Below the pieces are notes generated by a model. That model searched no databases, was not told the DNA's origin, and saw nothing but the letters and a program-made list of their open reading frames with translations. From NCBI GenBank assembly GCA_023299885.1, contig JALZUS010000031.1:1-49520 (forward strand): a stretch of 49,520 nucleotides of DNA. Reading direction: 5' to 3'. Origin of the DNA: Bdellovibrionales bacterium (GTDB taxonomy: Bacteria > Bdellovibrionota > Bdellovibrionia > Bdellovibrionales > UBA1609). A program made the translations under genes and the position numbers. Of this stretch, positions 32,152 to 41,669 are shown piece after piece (the stretch's first letter is position 1; every line of letters starts with the position of its first letter).

Positions 32152-34080
32152 CTACGACTGCTTTCTAAACCACCTGGCTAAGCTTGATTGAGAGTCTTTG
32201 GACATACCAACAAACTCTAGACCGCACTCATTATTTCTTACCCATGCCACTTTAGCATTAGCGTCAAAAACAGAGTTTTTATCTGGAGATAAAAGCTTAA
32301 TGTTAACAACTTTATTTTTTGTAAGCGACCCTTCAGAGCCATTATCTGCCAAACTAAGCTTTACACCGCCAAATGATAAGCATGTCGCCGTAGCCATCTG
32401 TGTCTGGCCTCCTATGCTTAACCCTGCAAGAGCTTGTACAGCTAATCTTTCAAACTGCCTTCTGTCGGCTGGATCCATCTCTTCTTCTCTAGCTCGGATA
32501 TATAAAGTTAAAAGTACAGGAATCGCAAAAACTAAACTCAATAAACCCATATTTTTTCCAGAAGGAGATTTAGGGCCATTCTTACCATTTCTTAATACAT
32601 CATCGTATATATCTTTAACTAAACCACATCCTCCAGCAGCCTCTGCAGCAGAGCTTGGAGAGCGAGATGCAAAAGCACTAACTACGTAGCTAGGCTGAAC
32701 TGTATCTATATTTACCGATGCAGCTGTAGCTACAGCCTCACCTGAGTTAAGACGTCCACTTGTTAAAAATAGTCCTGAAAGCGACCTTACTGGATCAACT
32801 TCATCTAAAATAATTCTCTTTGCCTGAAAGCCTAACATGCTTGGAGCATGAACCAGCATTAATGCAGCTGTCCCAGCAACAAACGGAGTAGACATACTTG
32901 TCCCAGACATAATGGCAAAACGATTTCCCGGAGAAAGGCTTAAAATATTTTCGCCCGGTGCTCCCAAATCAACCGAGCTGTCTCCATAGTTAGAAAAGAA
33001 AGATAGGTTATCTGCACTATTCACTGACCCTACTGAGATAATATTAGGAACATCCATTGAAGCTGGATACATAGGGTCTACATCATTATTAGACGCCGAG
33101 TTCCCTGCAGCAGCAACAAAAATTAAACCATTATTATATGTTTCACCAATTACTGAATTCAGCAAAACACTAAAAGAGCCACCGCCCCAAGAGTTATTTA
33201 AAACATCAGCTCCATTGTCGATAGCATAATTAATAGCATCAATGGCATCAGCAGTTGTACCAAACCCATCTGCATCTAGAAATTTCAAAGGCATGATAGA
33301 AATAATAGACTCAGAAACATTAGCTTCATAAATATCTTGGGTAGCACCTAAAGCAATCCCCGCAACATGAGTACCATGACCATCATCATCACTGACATCG
33401 TTAGACCTATAGGCAAAGTTCCAACCATTCACGTCATCAATGTATCCGTTAGCATCATCATCAATACCATTGTTAGCGATTTCACCAGGGTTTACCCATA
33501 TTGCATTAGAGTCTCTAAATACAGAGTGATTGATATCAACACCAGAATCAATAATAGCTACAACTGGCTTTGAACCCGTGCTTGCCGCCTGAATTCCCCA
33601 AGCTTGCTGTAAATTAATAGTATTATGAGCATGACTTAATTCAAAAACAGCCTGTGACTCTACAGCCTCATCGATAGTATTAAATTTTTGATTTGAAGCC
33701 CCTTCAATCTCTGCTTTCTCGATAATATAGTTAGGCTCTACATAAAGAACATCTTCATCTTGGCTTAACTCTTCCATTAATTGGTCAACACCTTTGCCCT
33801 CACCTTTTACATGGTAAAGGTCTAATGAATTCGGTTTATTACTAATTTTCATTCCCTTACGTTTTTCAAGAGCTTTCATACGCTTTAATTTTTTATTAGC
33901 GCGCTTTTTTCTCTTTTTAACAGTATCTGGGCCAAACTCTTTATCTTCTGAAGAGTCTTTTTTAAGCTTTATAATAACTTCGCCATCTATATATTGTTTA
34001 GACCAGGCTTGAGTAGCGCCAAAGGCTGACATGAGAGAATATACAATAACTAATTTGATGCATTTAGAGATTACGTTCAT
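32152..34080 (-). CDS. exported subtilase with a membrane segment and C-terminal PilZ-like domain
   Basis: This 642-residue protein has several domains. A signal peptide (about 1-27) is followed by a basic linker and an I9-type propeptide (about 31-120, with DGEVIIKLKK and LYVEPNYI). The S8 catalytic domain follows (about 150-455), with Asp178 in IIDSG, His235 in GHGTHVAG, Asn327 in AAAGNS and Ser395 in SGTSMSTPFVAG, all present. A hydrophobic segment (about 511-529) is followed by RAREEE, then a PilZ-like domain (about 540-640): RRQFER gives RxxxR, CLSFGG resembles [D/N]xSxxG with Cys replacing Asp/Asn, and GLEFVGM ends it. Positive charges predict protease outside and PilZ inside. PilZ domains usually bind c-di-GMP. 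The altered motif makes binding uncertain. Confidence 0.85.
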   Translation of the reverse strand: MNVISKCIKLVIVYSLMSAFGATQAWSKQYIDGEVIIKLKKDSSEDKEFGPDTVKKRKKRANKKLKRMKALEKRKGMKISNKPNSLDLYHVKGEGKGVDQLMEELSQDEDVLYVEPNYIIEKAEIEGASNQKFNTIDEAVESQAVFELSHAHNTINLQQAWGIQAASTGSKPVVAIIDSGVDINHSVFRDSNAIWVNPGEIANNGIDDDANGYIDDVNGWNFAYRSNDVSDDDGHGTHVAGIALGATQDIYEANVSESIISIMPLKFLDADGFGTTADAIDAINYAIDNGADVLNNSWGGGSFSVLLNSVIGETYNNGLIFVAAAGNSASNNDVDPMYPASMDVPNIISVGSVNSADNLSFFSNYGDSSVDLGAPGENILSLSPGNRFAIMSGTSMSTPFVAGTAALMLVHAPSMLGFQAKRIILDEVDPVRSLSGLFLTSGRLNSGEAVATAASVNIDTVQPSYVVSAFASRSPSSAAEAAGGCGLVKDIYDDVLRNGKNGPKSPSGKNMGLLSLVFAIPVLLTLYIRAREEEMDPADRRQFERLAVQALAGLSIGGQTQMATATCLSFGGVKLSLADNGSEGSLTKNKVVNIKLLSPDKNSVFDANAKVAWVRNNECGLEFVGMSKDSQSSLARWFRKQS

Positions 34081-34161
34081 ATTTAATTATCGGAAACTCT
34101 ACCTTTATCTAAAGGCTACGACACAAAATCTCATCTTGAGACACATAGTAAAAATAAAAAA

Positions 34162-34211
34162 TAGCTCTCAATAAAAAAGGAGCCCAAAAGCCCCTTTTTT
34201 ATTGAGAGCTA
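34162..34211. terminator. 22-bp near-perfect inverted repeat, bidirectional-type terminator
   Basis: Arms 34162-34183 and 34190-34211 are reverse complements except for one position, around a CCAAAA loop. The GC core (GGAGC/GCCCC) is flanked by A6 and T6, so it works as an intrinsic terminator for the minus-strand gene ending at 34265. The stem extends a further 10 bp beyond the A/T tracts (AGCTCTCAAT/ATTGAGAGCT), unusually long for a simple terminator. Confidence 0.75.
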
Positions 34212-34264
34212 GTGTTTTTAAAACAAGCCCTTAAATTCTACCAATATTTATACTGTCTAAAGTA

Positions 34265-35278
34265 TTAGTTATATGGCAACTTTCTGATAACTTTTGACTT
34301 TTCTTTTTTGCTCTCTACCCAATTTTGCATTGTAGCCCCTGCAGATTTTAATAGGTTTAAAGAGGCTAATGAGAAAGCAGGCTTCTCATTTTTCTTATCT
34401 GTAAGCTTCACAATAAAACGAGTGTTCTCAGATAAAATTGTATATGGAACAATATTGTCTTTGCCGGCTTTTAAAGCGGCCTTAACAACTTCATTACTGT
34501 ATCCAATACCAGGAACATTAACACTTGCACCTGAAAGCTGAAAATCACCTGTTTTGTCCCAACCTAAGCCAGCTGTTTTTAATTTCTGAACAGCTCCATC
34601 AAAATTCTTTTCAGATAAAAGCTTATCAATGTCGGCTACATAAGCTTCAGATGTTTGCCCCTCTGAAAGAAATTTTTTAATTTTATCTTCATCAAGCTTT
34701 ATATAGCTAATGTTGGCCTTTAAACTTCCAAAAGAATCTAACAACTCCCCAGAAACCTTAGGTACAGTAACTACAGAAAACAAATTTTGCATTTTTTGTA
34801 TAAGAAGATCTTTCTTTAAACTCTTTTCAAAACGTTCTTGGCTGGTACCAGTGCCGCTTATATAAGAGTCATATATTTGCCTCTGAAAACGACCGTCTTT
34901 TTGAAAACCAGGAATGCTTCTAATAAAATCACTTAATTCTGCATCAGAAACCCTTAAGCCTTCTTTTTGAGCTGCTTGATATATAAGCTCATTATTAACA
35001 AGCCCTTCTAGAGTTTGTGCTCTCATTTGATTAGTCTGCTCAGTATTTAAATTACCTTGTCGGCTTGAAATTCTTCTATAAGCCTCCTCAAAGTCACCCA
35101 TTGATATTGTGCTTTTATTAACAACAGCAGCTATACCACCTTGCCCAATGCCCATCTGGCCTGGAACAGCAAAAAGAAAGACAAATACAATACAGATTAA
35201 GGCGAAAAGCACATAAGTTAGCATTTTGTACAAAAAATTGCCTCTTGTTTGGCCTGGTTTTCTTAACTTACTAAACAT
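34265..35278 (-). CDS. membrane-anchored SurA-N/PpiD-like periplasmic chaperone
   Basis: From the ATG at 35278 (GGAGGA SD 4 nt upstream; a farther in-frame start at 35389 is rejected) the product has 337 residues. A short cytoplasmic N-terminus FSKLRKPGQTRG is followed by one TM segment (about 18-38). A SurA/PpiD-type N-terminal chaperone domain follows: AAVVNKSTISMGDFEEAYRRI..LEGLVNNELIYQAAQKEGLRVSDAELSDFIRSIPGFQKDGRFQ. The region after about 200 does not show a clear parvulin PPIase domain, so it may lack isomerase activity. PpiD-like proteins assist proteins leaving the Sec translocon. It diverges from mreC. Confidence 0.8.
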   Translation of the reverse strand: MFSKLRKPGQTRGNFLYKMLTYVLFALICIVFVFLFAVPGQMGIGQGGIAAVVNKSTISMGDFEEAYRRISSRQGNLNTEQTNQMRAQTLEGLVNNELIYQAAQKEGLRVSDAELSDFIRSIPGFQKDGRFQRQIYDSYISGTGTSQERFEKSLKKDLLIQKMQNLFSVVTVPKVSGELLDSFGSLKANISYIKLDEDKIKKFLSEGQTSEAYVADIDKLLSEKNFDGAVQKLKTAGLGWDKTGDFQLSGASVNVPGIGYSNEVVKAALKAGKDNIVPYTILSENTRFIVKLTDKKNEKPAFSLASLNLLKSAGATMQNWVESKKEKSKVIRKLPYN

Positions 35279-35388
35279 AATTCCTCCATAAATAATCAAA
35301 ACAATAGGTTCTCTATTTTTCCTGGAAATATCAAGTCTTGCAGTGCGAAATTTTACTTTGGCCTTTTTAGTGCAAAGTATTTGTAGCA

Positions 35389-36195
35389 ATGAATTTTAAA
35401 AAAATAGCCCTATTTATATCTTTTCTCATCATGTTTATGATTTACTTTAGCCTTGAGAAGGGACAGAACCAAAAGCCTATTCCTGGAGTGAGTAGCTCTG
35501 GAGGATTAATACAAAAATCTTACCACTACTTAAGCAGTGGCGTCAGAGGCTCTACAGGTAAATACCTAAATCTTATCAGAATCAAAACAGAGAATGAACA
35601 ACTTGTTAATGAAAATTTATTTATTAGAGCACAACTCGGAGAGCTTACTGAGCTTAAAAAAGAAAATGAACGATTAAGCGACCTACTTCAATTTAAATCT
35701 AAAAATAAATCTCAGCTTCTAGCTGCTAAAGTTATTGGGCAAGATCTGTTTAAAGAACATCATATGATTAGCCTTAACAGAGGCAAAAAAGACGGAGTAA
35801 AAGACTATATGGCCGTCATAACAACAGGAACTGTTGTTGGCTATACAATTGAAACCCATAAAACTACGTCTAAAGTTTTACTATTAACAGATAAGTATGC
35901 CAGCATAGATACAATTATCCAGCGTTCAAGAGTACGAGGGTTAATTGAAGGTGCGCAAAGCCATGCTCTTTTAAAATACCTAAAAGTTGATGATGATGTG
36001 CAAGTTGGTGACCTTATTGTCACTAGTGGCTTACAAAACATTTTTCCAAAAGGCTTCCCTATTGGAGAAGTCACTGAAATTGATAAAATACCCTACCAGC
36101 CATCACAAAATATAAAAGTTAAGCCTTTCTTAAATGCCTCTACCTTAGAAGAAGCCTTCATAGTTATAACAAACAATAAGGATAGCCAACAATGA
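35389..36195 (+). CDS. mreC: rod shape-determining protein MreC
   Basis: This 268-residue protein has an N-terminal TM segment (about 5-22), a coiled coil (about 60-100, with ENLFIRAQLGELTELKKENERLSDLL) and beta domains. GKKDGVKDYMAVITTGTVVGYTIE and VGDLIVTSGLQNIFPKGFPIGEV are typical of MreC. MreC links the MreB filaments to periplasmic wall synthases. mreB is not in the window; the operon starts here at mreC, opposite a divergent chaperone gene. Overlaps mreD by 4 bp. Confidence 0.93.
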   Translation: MNFKKIALFISFLIMFMIYFSLEKGQNQKPIPGVSSSGGLIQKSYHYLSSGVRGSTGKYLNLIRIKTENEQLVNENLFIRAQLGELTELKKENERLSDLLQFKSKNKSQLLAAKVIGQDLFKEHHMISLNRGKKDGVKDYMAVITTGTVVGYTIETHKTTSKVLLLTDKYASIDTIIQRSRVRGLIEGAQSHALLKYLKVDDDVQVGDLIVTSGLQNIFPKGFPIGEVTEIDKIPYQPSQNIKVKPFLNASTLEEAFIVITNNKDSQQ

Positions 36196-36722
36196 AAGGC
36201 AACATACTTACAAATGCTTTCATAACCTTATTGTTTTTAATTTTATGCTGTGCTTTTCAAACAACTTTATGGCCAGCAATTACCACAAACATCCAGCCTC
36301 ATATTTGGGTTTGCGTTTTAACTTACCTCTCTCTTTACAGGTCTCCAAATGTGGCTTTAGTTTTACTTTGCTTAGCGGCTCTTATACTAAAAAGCTTTAC
36401 TCTCTTTCCGGGCTCTTATCTTTTACTTGCTATTGTTTTTTCGCACTTTATTTTAAAGCAAATAAAAGACAGAACTTTTTGGAAAGGAATTTCTTACTAT
36501 ATACTGTGCACAGTATTTGCTACTTTACTTTTTGGAGTCTTACTGAGCGCTATTGAAGCTGTTGGCTTTGGCAACTCTTTAAGTTTTAGCCCCATGAACT
36601 GGCTAATAAGCGCCCTTTTGAATATCCCTTTTTCAATAATTATATATAGGCTTTTTATCACTATAGACAAGATCACTTCTATACCTCTGCCTGCAGAGAC
36701 TGGATACAATCAGTATGTCTAA
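36192..36722 (+). CDS. mreD: rod shape-determining protein MreD
   Basis: This 176-residue, very hydrophobic protein with about five TM segments sits between mreC and mrdA, where MreD is expected. The start ILTNAFITLLFLILCCAFQTTLWP is MreD-like, but the sequence is poorly conserved in this family, so position is the main support. It overlaps mreC by 4 bp (ATGA) and mrdA by 8 bp, indicating coupled translation. Confidence 0.8.
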   Translation: MKGNILTNAFITLLFLILCCAFQTTLWPAITTNIQPHIWVCVLTYLSLYRSPNVALVLLCLAALILKSFTLFPGSYLLLAIVFSHFILKQIKDRTFWKGISYYILCTVFATLLFGVLLSAIEAVGFGNSLSFSPMNWLISALLNIPFSIIIYRLFITIDKITSIPLPAETGYNQYV

Positions 36723-38667
36723 CGTACTTAAACAAGAAAAATTAGATGTAAAGTATTACTCTAAAAGGTTTAAGTATTATTATCTTTTTCTTGCTTTTGT
36801 TTTTTTACTTATAAGTGGTCGCCTTCTTTTTTTACAAGTTATAAAAGGCGATCAGTTTAGACAGTTTTCAGATAACAATAGAATTAAAAAAACAAAACTA
36901 TTTGCACCCAGAGGGTTAATTCTAGACAGAGAAAATCGAGTTCTTGTTAAGAATCAGTCCGTACACTCTGCAATCATTATCCCTCAATACGCTAAAGAGC
37001 TTAAGAAAACTATCACATCTATTAGTGAGTTCTTAGATATTAATATTGAAGACACTTTAACCAAGATTAAAAAGAATAGAAGAAAAAATGGTACCTTCAG
37101 GCCTGTCATTATAAAAAATAGCCTTAACTTTTCAGAGCTTTCATATGTAAGGCGAGTAAGACGAAACTACCCTGGCCTAGACATTCAGTCGAGCTTAGTA
37201 AGGGAGTACCCGCTTAAAGATGTTTCGGCACATATCTTTGGTTATGTTGGCCGCGCCAATAAAAGCGAACTCAATAAAGCTGCTAAAAATAATTTAAACC
37301 TTCAGCTTGGTGACTCCATAGGAAAGAATGGCCTTGAAAAACTTTGGGATGAAACCGTAAGAGGAAGTAGCGGGCTTAGTTATGTAGAGGTCGATGCTCG
37401 CGGGCGAGAAACAGCGCAAAAAACATCAGAATTTTTAAAAATTCATAAAATTGATGCAGAGCCAGGAAAAAGCTTAGTCCTTACCCTCGATAAAGATATC
37501 CAAGAGGCCGCTTACAAAGCCTTCAACCGAGATGATAAAATAGGCTACAGACGAGGCAGTGTCGTTGCGATGAAGGCTAATGGTGAAATTTTAGCTTTTG
37601 CAAACTCACCCTCTTTTGACCCCAACTTATTTTCTTTTGGTATCTCTAATAAAGTTTGGAACGGCCTCAGAAATGACAAGCATAAACCCTTAAGAAATAG
37701 AGCCATACAAGACCATTACCCTCCGGGCTCCACCTTTAAACCGCTTATGGCTTTAATTGCATTAGAAAAAAATATTATAAAAGAGTACACACCCATTAAA
37801 TCGCCAGGATTAATTCGGTTTGGCAAAAGAAACTACCATGATCATAATCGCGGTGGCCATGGTGTCATTAATGTCAAAACAGCTTTAGAGAAATCAAGTA
37901 ACGTCTTTTTTTATAAAATGGGCATTTCTCTTGGTATTGATAATATATTTAATTACTCAAAGCTATTTAACCTTGGGTCTAGAACCGGAATTGATATACC
38001 TAGCGAAAACCCTGGTATTTTACCTTCAAGAGAATGGAAAAAAAAGCTCCTCAAAGAGCCATGGCAACCTGGAGAAAATTTAAACACGGCTATCGGCCAA
38101 GGCTTTACAAGAACTACACTTTTACAAATGGTTAATGCTTACAACACAATCGGGCAAGAAGGACTTCTGTATAAACCTTTTATTGTAAAGGCTGTTACAG
38201 GCCATAAAAACAAGACTCTTAAAAGCTTTGAGCCAAAACTCATTAGAGACATAAAACAAGATCCAAATTTTTCGATTTCACAAAAGAATTTTGATATTGT
38301 TAAACGAGGAATGAAAAAAGTTGTGCATGGGGAAAAAGGTACTGCTAAATGGTACAAACTAAAAGAAGTGACCATGGCCGGGAAAACAGGAACAGCACAG
38401 GTAAGGCGTTTTTCGTCTAATCAAATTTACAAAAAATGTGAAAACCGCCCTTACAAACAAAGACATCATGGTTGGTTTATCGCTTTTGCACCTGCTGAAA
38501 ACCCTGAAATTGCAGTAGGAGTTATTGCCGAGCACTCTTGCCACGGTAGTTCTGGTGCTGCGCCTATTGTAAGGGATATTGTTGATGCTTATTTCAAAAA
38601 ATATCACCCAGAACTTTATCCTATTGAAAAAGAAACTGAACCCAGTAGAAAGCTGAGCACATTATGA
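36715..38667 (+). CDS. mrdA: penicillin-binding protein 2 (elongation transpeptidase)
   Basis: This 650-residue class B PBP acts in lateral wall growth. One N-terminal TM (about 21-41) is followed by the pedestal domain (FAPRGLILDRENRVLVKN, VREYPLKDVSAHIFGYVG, GLEKLWDETVRG). The transpeptidase domain has SxxK at Ser339-Thr-Phe-Lys342, SSN at 394-396 and KTG at 557-559. An HDHNRGGHG stretch (about 375-383) and two cysteines in the C-terminal region (KKCENRP, EHSCHG) are also seen, as in PBP2 of many diderms. It overlaps rodA by 4 bp, the usual partner glycosyltransferase. Confidence 0.95.
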   Translation: MSNVLKQEKLDVKYYSKRFKYYYLFLAFVFLLISGRLLFLQVIKGDQFRQFSDNNRIKKTKLFAPRGLILDRENRVLVKNQSVHSAIIIPQYAKELKKTITSISEFLDINIEDTLTKIKKNRRKNGTFRPVIIKNSLNFSELSYVRRVRRNYPGLDIQSSLVREYPLKDVSAHIFGYVGRANKSELNKAAKNNLNLQLGDSIGKNGLEKLWDETVRGSSGLSYVEVDARGRETAQKTSEFLKIHKIDAEPGKSLVLTLDKDIQEAAYKAFNRDDKIGYRRGSVVAMKANGEILAFANSPSFDPNLFSFGISNKVWNGLRNDKHKPLRNRAIQDHYPPGSTFKPLMALIALEKNIIKEYTPIKSPGLIRFGKRNYHDHNRGGHGVINVKTALEKSSNVFFYKMGISLGIDNIFNYSKLFNLGSRTGIDIPSENPGILPSREWKKKLLKEPWQPGENLNTAIGQGFTRTTLLQMVNAYNTIGQEGLLYKPFIVKAVTGHKNKTLKSFEPKLIRDIKQDPNFSISQKNFDIVKRGMKKVVHGEKGTAKWYKLKEVTMAGKTGTAQVRRFSSNQIYKKCENRPYKQRHHGWFIAFAPAENPEIAVGVIAEHSCHGSSGAAPIVRDIVDAYFKKYHPELYPIEKETEPSRKLSTL

Positions 38668-39779
38668 GGCTAGCATCTGAAGAAAGAGGCTTTTTAAAAA
38701 GGCTAGACATGAACTTAATTTTAGTCGTGCTCTGTCTCAATCTTATTGGTTTAATAAACCTATACAGCGCCACGCACGGAAGCGCTACAACTGTTCATAT
38801 GAGACTTTTTTGGCAACAATTTGTTTGGCTAGGCCTCGGCTGGGGCGTTTATTTCTTTATGACACTCATGGATTTTAACTACTGGAAGAAGCTATGCTGG
38901 CTGTTTTACGCAGCTAATATTTTAGCTTTACTAGCAGTCCCTTTCATAGGTAAGTCTTTTTATGGAGCTAAGCGATGGCTTGACCTTGGTTTTTTTAAAT
39001 ATCAACCTTCTGAAACTATGAAACTGGCTTTAGTATTAGTTATTGCAAGCCTTCTTTCACACAAGTCTATTAGGCATCGCTTGCGCTTAAAAGATTTAAT
39101 ATTTCCAGGGCTTCTTTTAGCTATACCCTTTCTACTAATAGTAAAGCAGCCCGACTTAGGGACCTCACTATTAACACTTATGATACCAGGCAGTTTGCTG
39201 ATTATTGTCCAGCCTAAAAAATCTATTTTAACTTCAGCTATTATTTTAGCAATAATTGCTGGGCCCATCGCTTGGAAGTTTGGATTAAAATCTTATCAAA
39301 AAAACAGAGTCTTAAACTTTTTATCTCCAGAGAGAGATCCTCGTGGCACAGGCTATAATAGCATACAGTCAAAAATTGCTGTTGGCGGAGGTCAGATTTT
39401 TGGTAAGGGTTTTATGAAAGGGACACAGTCTCAGCTAGAATTTATCCCTGAAAGGCATTCTGACTTTATTTTTAGTGTGCTGAGTGAAGAGCATGGAATG
39501 CTTGGATCTCTTATAACCTTAGTTATATTTTTTGCACTCTTTCTCATAGGATTTAATATTGCTGCCAATGCACCCAATATCTTTGGATCACTGGTGGCCG
39601 CAGGCAGCATATCGCTTATTTTTTGGCATATGTTTGTAAATATAGGCATGGTCATTGGAATTATGCCAGTTGTAGGTGTCCCGCTTCCTCTGCTTTCTTA
39701 TGGAGGCTCTAGCCTGCTTACAACCATGATGGCTTTAGGGCTCATATCATCAGTCTCTTACCGTAGAAATATCTTTTAA
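38664..39779 (+). CDS. rodA: rod-shape peptidoglycan glycosyltransferase RodA (SEDS family)
   Basis: This 371-residue SEDS protein has about ten TM segments. Conserved stretches include FQWQQFVW-like FWQQFVWLGLG, YGAKRWLDLGFFKYQPSETMKLALVL, KQPDLGTSL, and the C-terminal FIPERHSDFIFSVLSEEHGMLGS and GVPLPLLSYGGSSLLTTM. RodA polymerises lipid II and pairs with PBP2. It is the last gene of the mreC-mreD-mrdA-rodA operon; no clear hairpin terminator follows before typA. Confidence 0.95.
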   Translation: MRLASEERGFLKRLDMNLILVVLCLNLIGLINLYSATHGSATTVHMRLFWQQFVWLGLGWGVYFFMTLMDFNYWKKLCWLFYAANILALLAVPFIGKSFYGAKRWLDLGFFKYQPSETMKLALVLVIASLLSHKSIRHRLRLKDLIFPGLLLAIPFLLIVKQPDLGTSLLTLMIPGSLLIIVQPKKSILTSAIILAIIAGPIAWKFGLKSYQKNRVLNFLSPERDPRGTGYNSIQSKIAVGGGQIFGKGFMKGTQSQLEFIPERHSDFIFSVLSEEHGMLGSLITLVIFFALFLIGFNIAANAPNIFGSLVAAGSISLIFWHMFVNIGMVIGIMPVVGVPLPLLSYGGSSLLTTMMALGLISSVSYRRNIF

Positions 39780-39863
39780 ACAGAGCTTGGTTTGTTGTAT
39801 CTGACTTTAAAAGCGCTATATTGTTAAATCATAAAATATTGTCAGACAAAGGACTTTCGCTCT

Positions 39864-41669
39864 ATGGATATTAGAAATATAGCAATTATTGCTCACGTGG
39901 ATCACGGTAAAACAACATTAGTAGATCACCTTCTTAAACAAAGTGGTACATTCAGAGAAAACCAAGAGGTTGATGACCGATTAATGGATTCTATGGATTT
40001 AGAGCGCGAACGTGGAATTACTATCGCAGCAAAGAATGCCTCTTTCATCTATAAAGATATTCGAGTTAATATTGTAGATACTCCAGGACATAGTGATTTT
40101 GGTGGAGAAGTTGAACGTATTTTAGATATGGTGGATGGAGCTATTATTTTAGTGGATGCCAGTGAAGGCCCTCTTCCTCAAACACGCTTTGTACTTAACA
40201 AAGCTTTAGAAAAAGACTTAAAGCTATTAGTTTGTATTAATAAAATTGATAGACCAGATTCTAGAATTAACGAAGTTTTAGATGAAATGTTTGGCTTATT
40301 TATTGATTTAGATGCCACTGAAGAACAAACTGATTTCGACACGGTTTATACAATTGCTAAAGATGGCATTGCTGTAGATGACCCTGAAAAAAAAGCCGAT
40401 AACATGGTTGTTTTATTTGATTGGATTGTTGAAAACTTCCCTGCCCCAAAAGCAGACCCTACAAAAGACTTTGAAATGCTTGTTTCAAACATTGACTATG
40501 ATGACTATGTTGGCCGTCTAGCTATTGGCCGCATAAGAAATGGTAGTGTCAAAGTTGGAGACCAAATTAAACTTTGGCAAGAAGGTGGCGTTAAAAGTAT
40601 TAAAGTGACAGGCTTATTTTCATACAGAGCCAACGGCAAACAATCAGTAGAAGAAATTGGAGCTGGTGACATTGCAGTTATAGCTGGAATGGATGAAATA
40701 TTTATTGGAGACACTTTAAGCTCTGCCAATGCAGCTGAAGCCCTACCAAGAATAAAAGTAGATGAGCCTACAGTTTCTGTAATGCTTTCTGTAAACAACA
40801 GCCCGTTTTCTGGCCTAGAGGGCAAACAAGTTACAAGTAGAAAAATTCGTGAGCGCTTAGACAGAGAGCTTTTATATAATGTGGCCTTAAAAGTTGAAGA
40901 CACAGAGAGCCCTGAAACATGGAAAGTAACTGGCCGAGGCGAGCTACAACTTTCTGTACTTTTTGAACAAATGAGACGTGAAGGCTTTGAATTATTAATT
41001 TCAAAACCACAAGTTATTATTAAAGACATTGATGGCGTTAAATCTGAGCCTATGGAAAAGGCTGTAATTGATGTTGAAGAGAACTATTCTGGAGCTGTGA
41101 CACAAAAGCTTGGTGAAAGAAAAGGAATCTTAACAAATATGGTTAACAAAGGCTCTGGCAGAACACGCCTAGAGTTTATGATCCCATCACGTGGCCTTAT
41201 TGGCTACAGGTCAGAATTCTTAACTGATACTCGTGGAACAGGGTTATTAAATACTGAATTTATGGGTTATGAAGCTTACAAAGGCGATATCAAATCAAGA
41301 CTGACTGGAAGTATTATTGCTGACAGAAAAGGGAAAACTACGGCATACGCTTTAGACCAACTACAGGATCGTGGAAAACTTTTTAGAGGACCAGGCGCTC
41401 AAGTATATATGGGTATGGTTGTCGGCGAAGCTAATAAAGGTATCGATCTTAATGTAAATGTTTGTAAAGAAAAGAAACTTTCTAATGTCCGTGCCTCTGG
41501 TAAAGACGATGCTGTTTCATTAGCTCCTGTAAAGCCTATGTCTTTAGAAGAAGCTATGGAATGGATTAGCGATACAGAGCTTATTGAGATTACTCCAGAA
41601 AATATTAGAATCAGATGCCGCGAGCTTGATCCTAATAAGAGAAAAGTAAAAACAAAAAATAAAAACTAA
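39864..41669 (+). CDS. typA: ribosome-associated GTPase TypA/BipA
   Basis: This 601-residue translational GTPase is full length. G1 is [17 protein letters not shown], the switch region [13 protein letters not shown]3 [12 protein letters not shown] and G4 NKIDRPD. The later EF-G-like domains and the BipA-specific C-terminus ([56 protein letters not shown]) follow. TypA aids 50S assembly, especially in the cold or under stress. An AAGGA lies about 9-10 nt before the ATG. Its stop directly abuts the stop of the convergent MFS remnant. Confidence 0.96.
   Translation: MDIRNIAIIAHVDHGKTTLVDHLLKQSGTFRENQEVDDRLMDSMDLERERGITIAAKNASFIYKDIRVNIVDTPGHSDFGGEVERILDMVDGAIILVDASEGPLPQTRFVLNKALEKDLKLLVCINKIDRPDSRINEVLDEMFGLFIDLDATEEQTDFDTVYTIAKDGIAVDDPEKKADNMVVLFDWIVENFPAPKADPTKDFEMLVSNIDYDDYVGRLAIGRIRNGSVKVGDQIKLWQEGGVKSIKVTGLFSYRANGKQSVEEIGAGDIAVIAGMDEIFIGDTLSSANAAEALPRIKVDEPTVSVMLSVNNSPFSGLEGKQVTSRKIRERLDRELLYNVALKVEDTESPETWKVTGRGELQLSVLFEQMRREGFELLISKPQVIIKDIDGVKSEPMEKAVIDVEENYSGAVTQKLGERKGILTNMVNKGSGRTRLEFMIPSRGLIGYRSEFLTDTRGTGLLNTEFMGYEAYKGDIKSRLTGSIIADRKGKTTAYALDQLQDRGKLFRGPGAQVYMGMVVGEANKGIDLNVNVCKEKKLSNVRASGKDDAVSLAPVKPMSLEEAMEWISDTELIEITPENIRIRCRELDPNKRKVKTKNKN

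Noticed and set aside
32198..32689. 163-codon plus-strand frame
   Set aside because: Fully antisense to the subtilase-PilZ gene, whose domains are recognisable; a shadow frame.
34081..34161. c-di-GMP (GEMM-I) riboswitch in the leader of the subtilase-PilZ gene
   Set aside because: The minus-strand leader ends in GGTAG..TTTCCGAT after a CCTTTA/TAAAGG hairpin, which recalls the 3' part of GEMM. The hallmark GGCAAACC and ACGCAAAG segments are missing, so the resemblance is too partial. A covariance-model search would decide.
40505..41029. 174-codon minus-strand frame
   Set aside because: Antisense to typA within its conserved domains; shadow of a highly biased gene.
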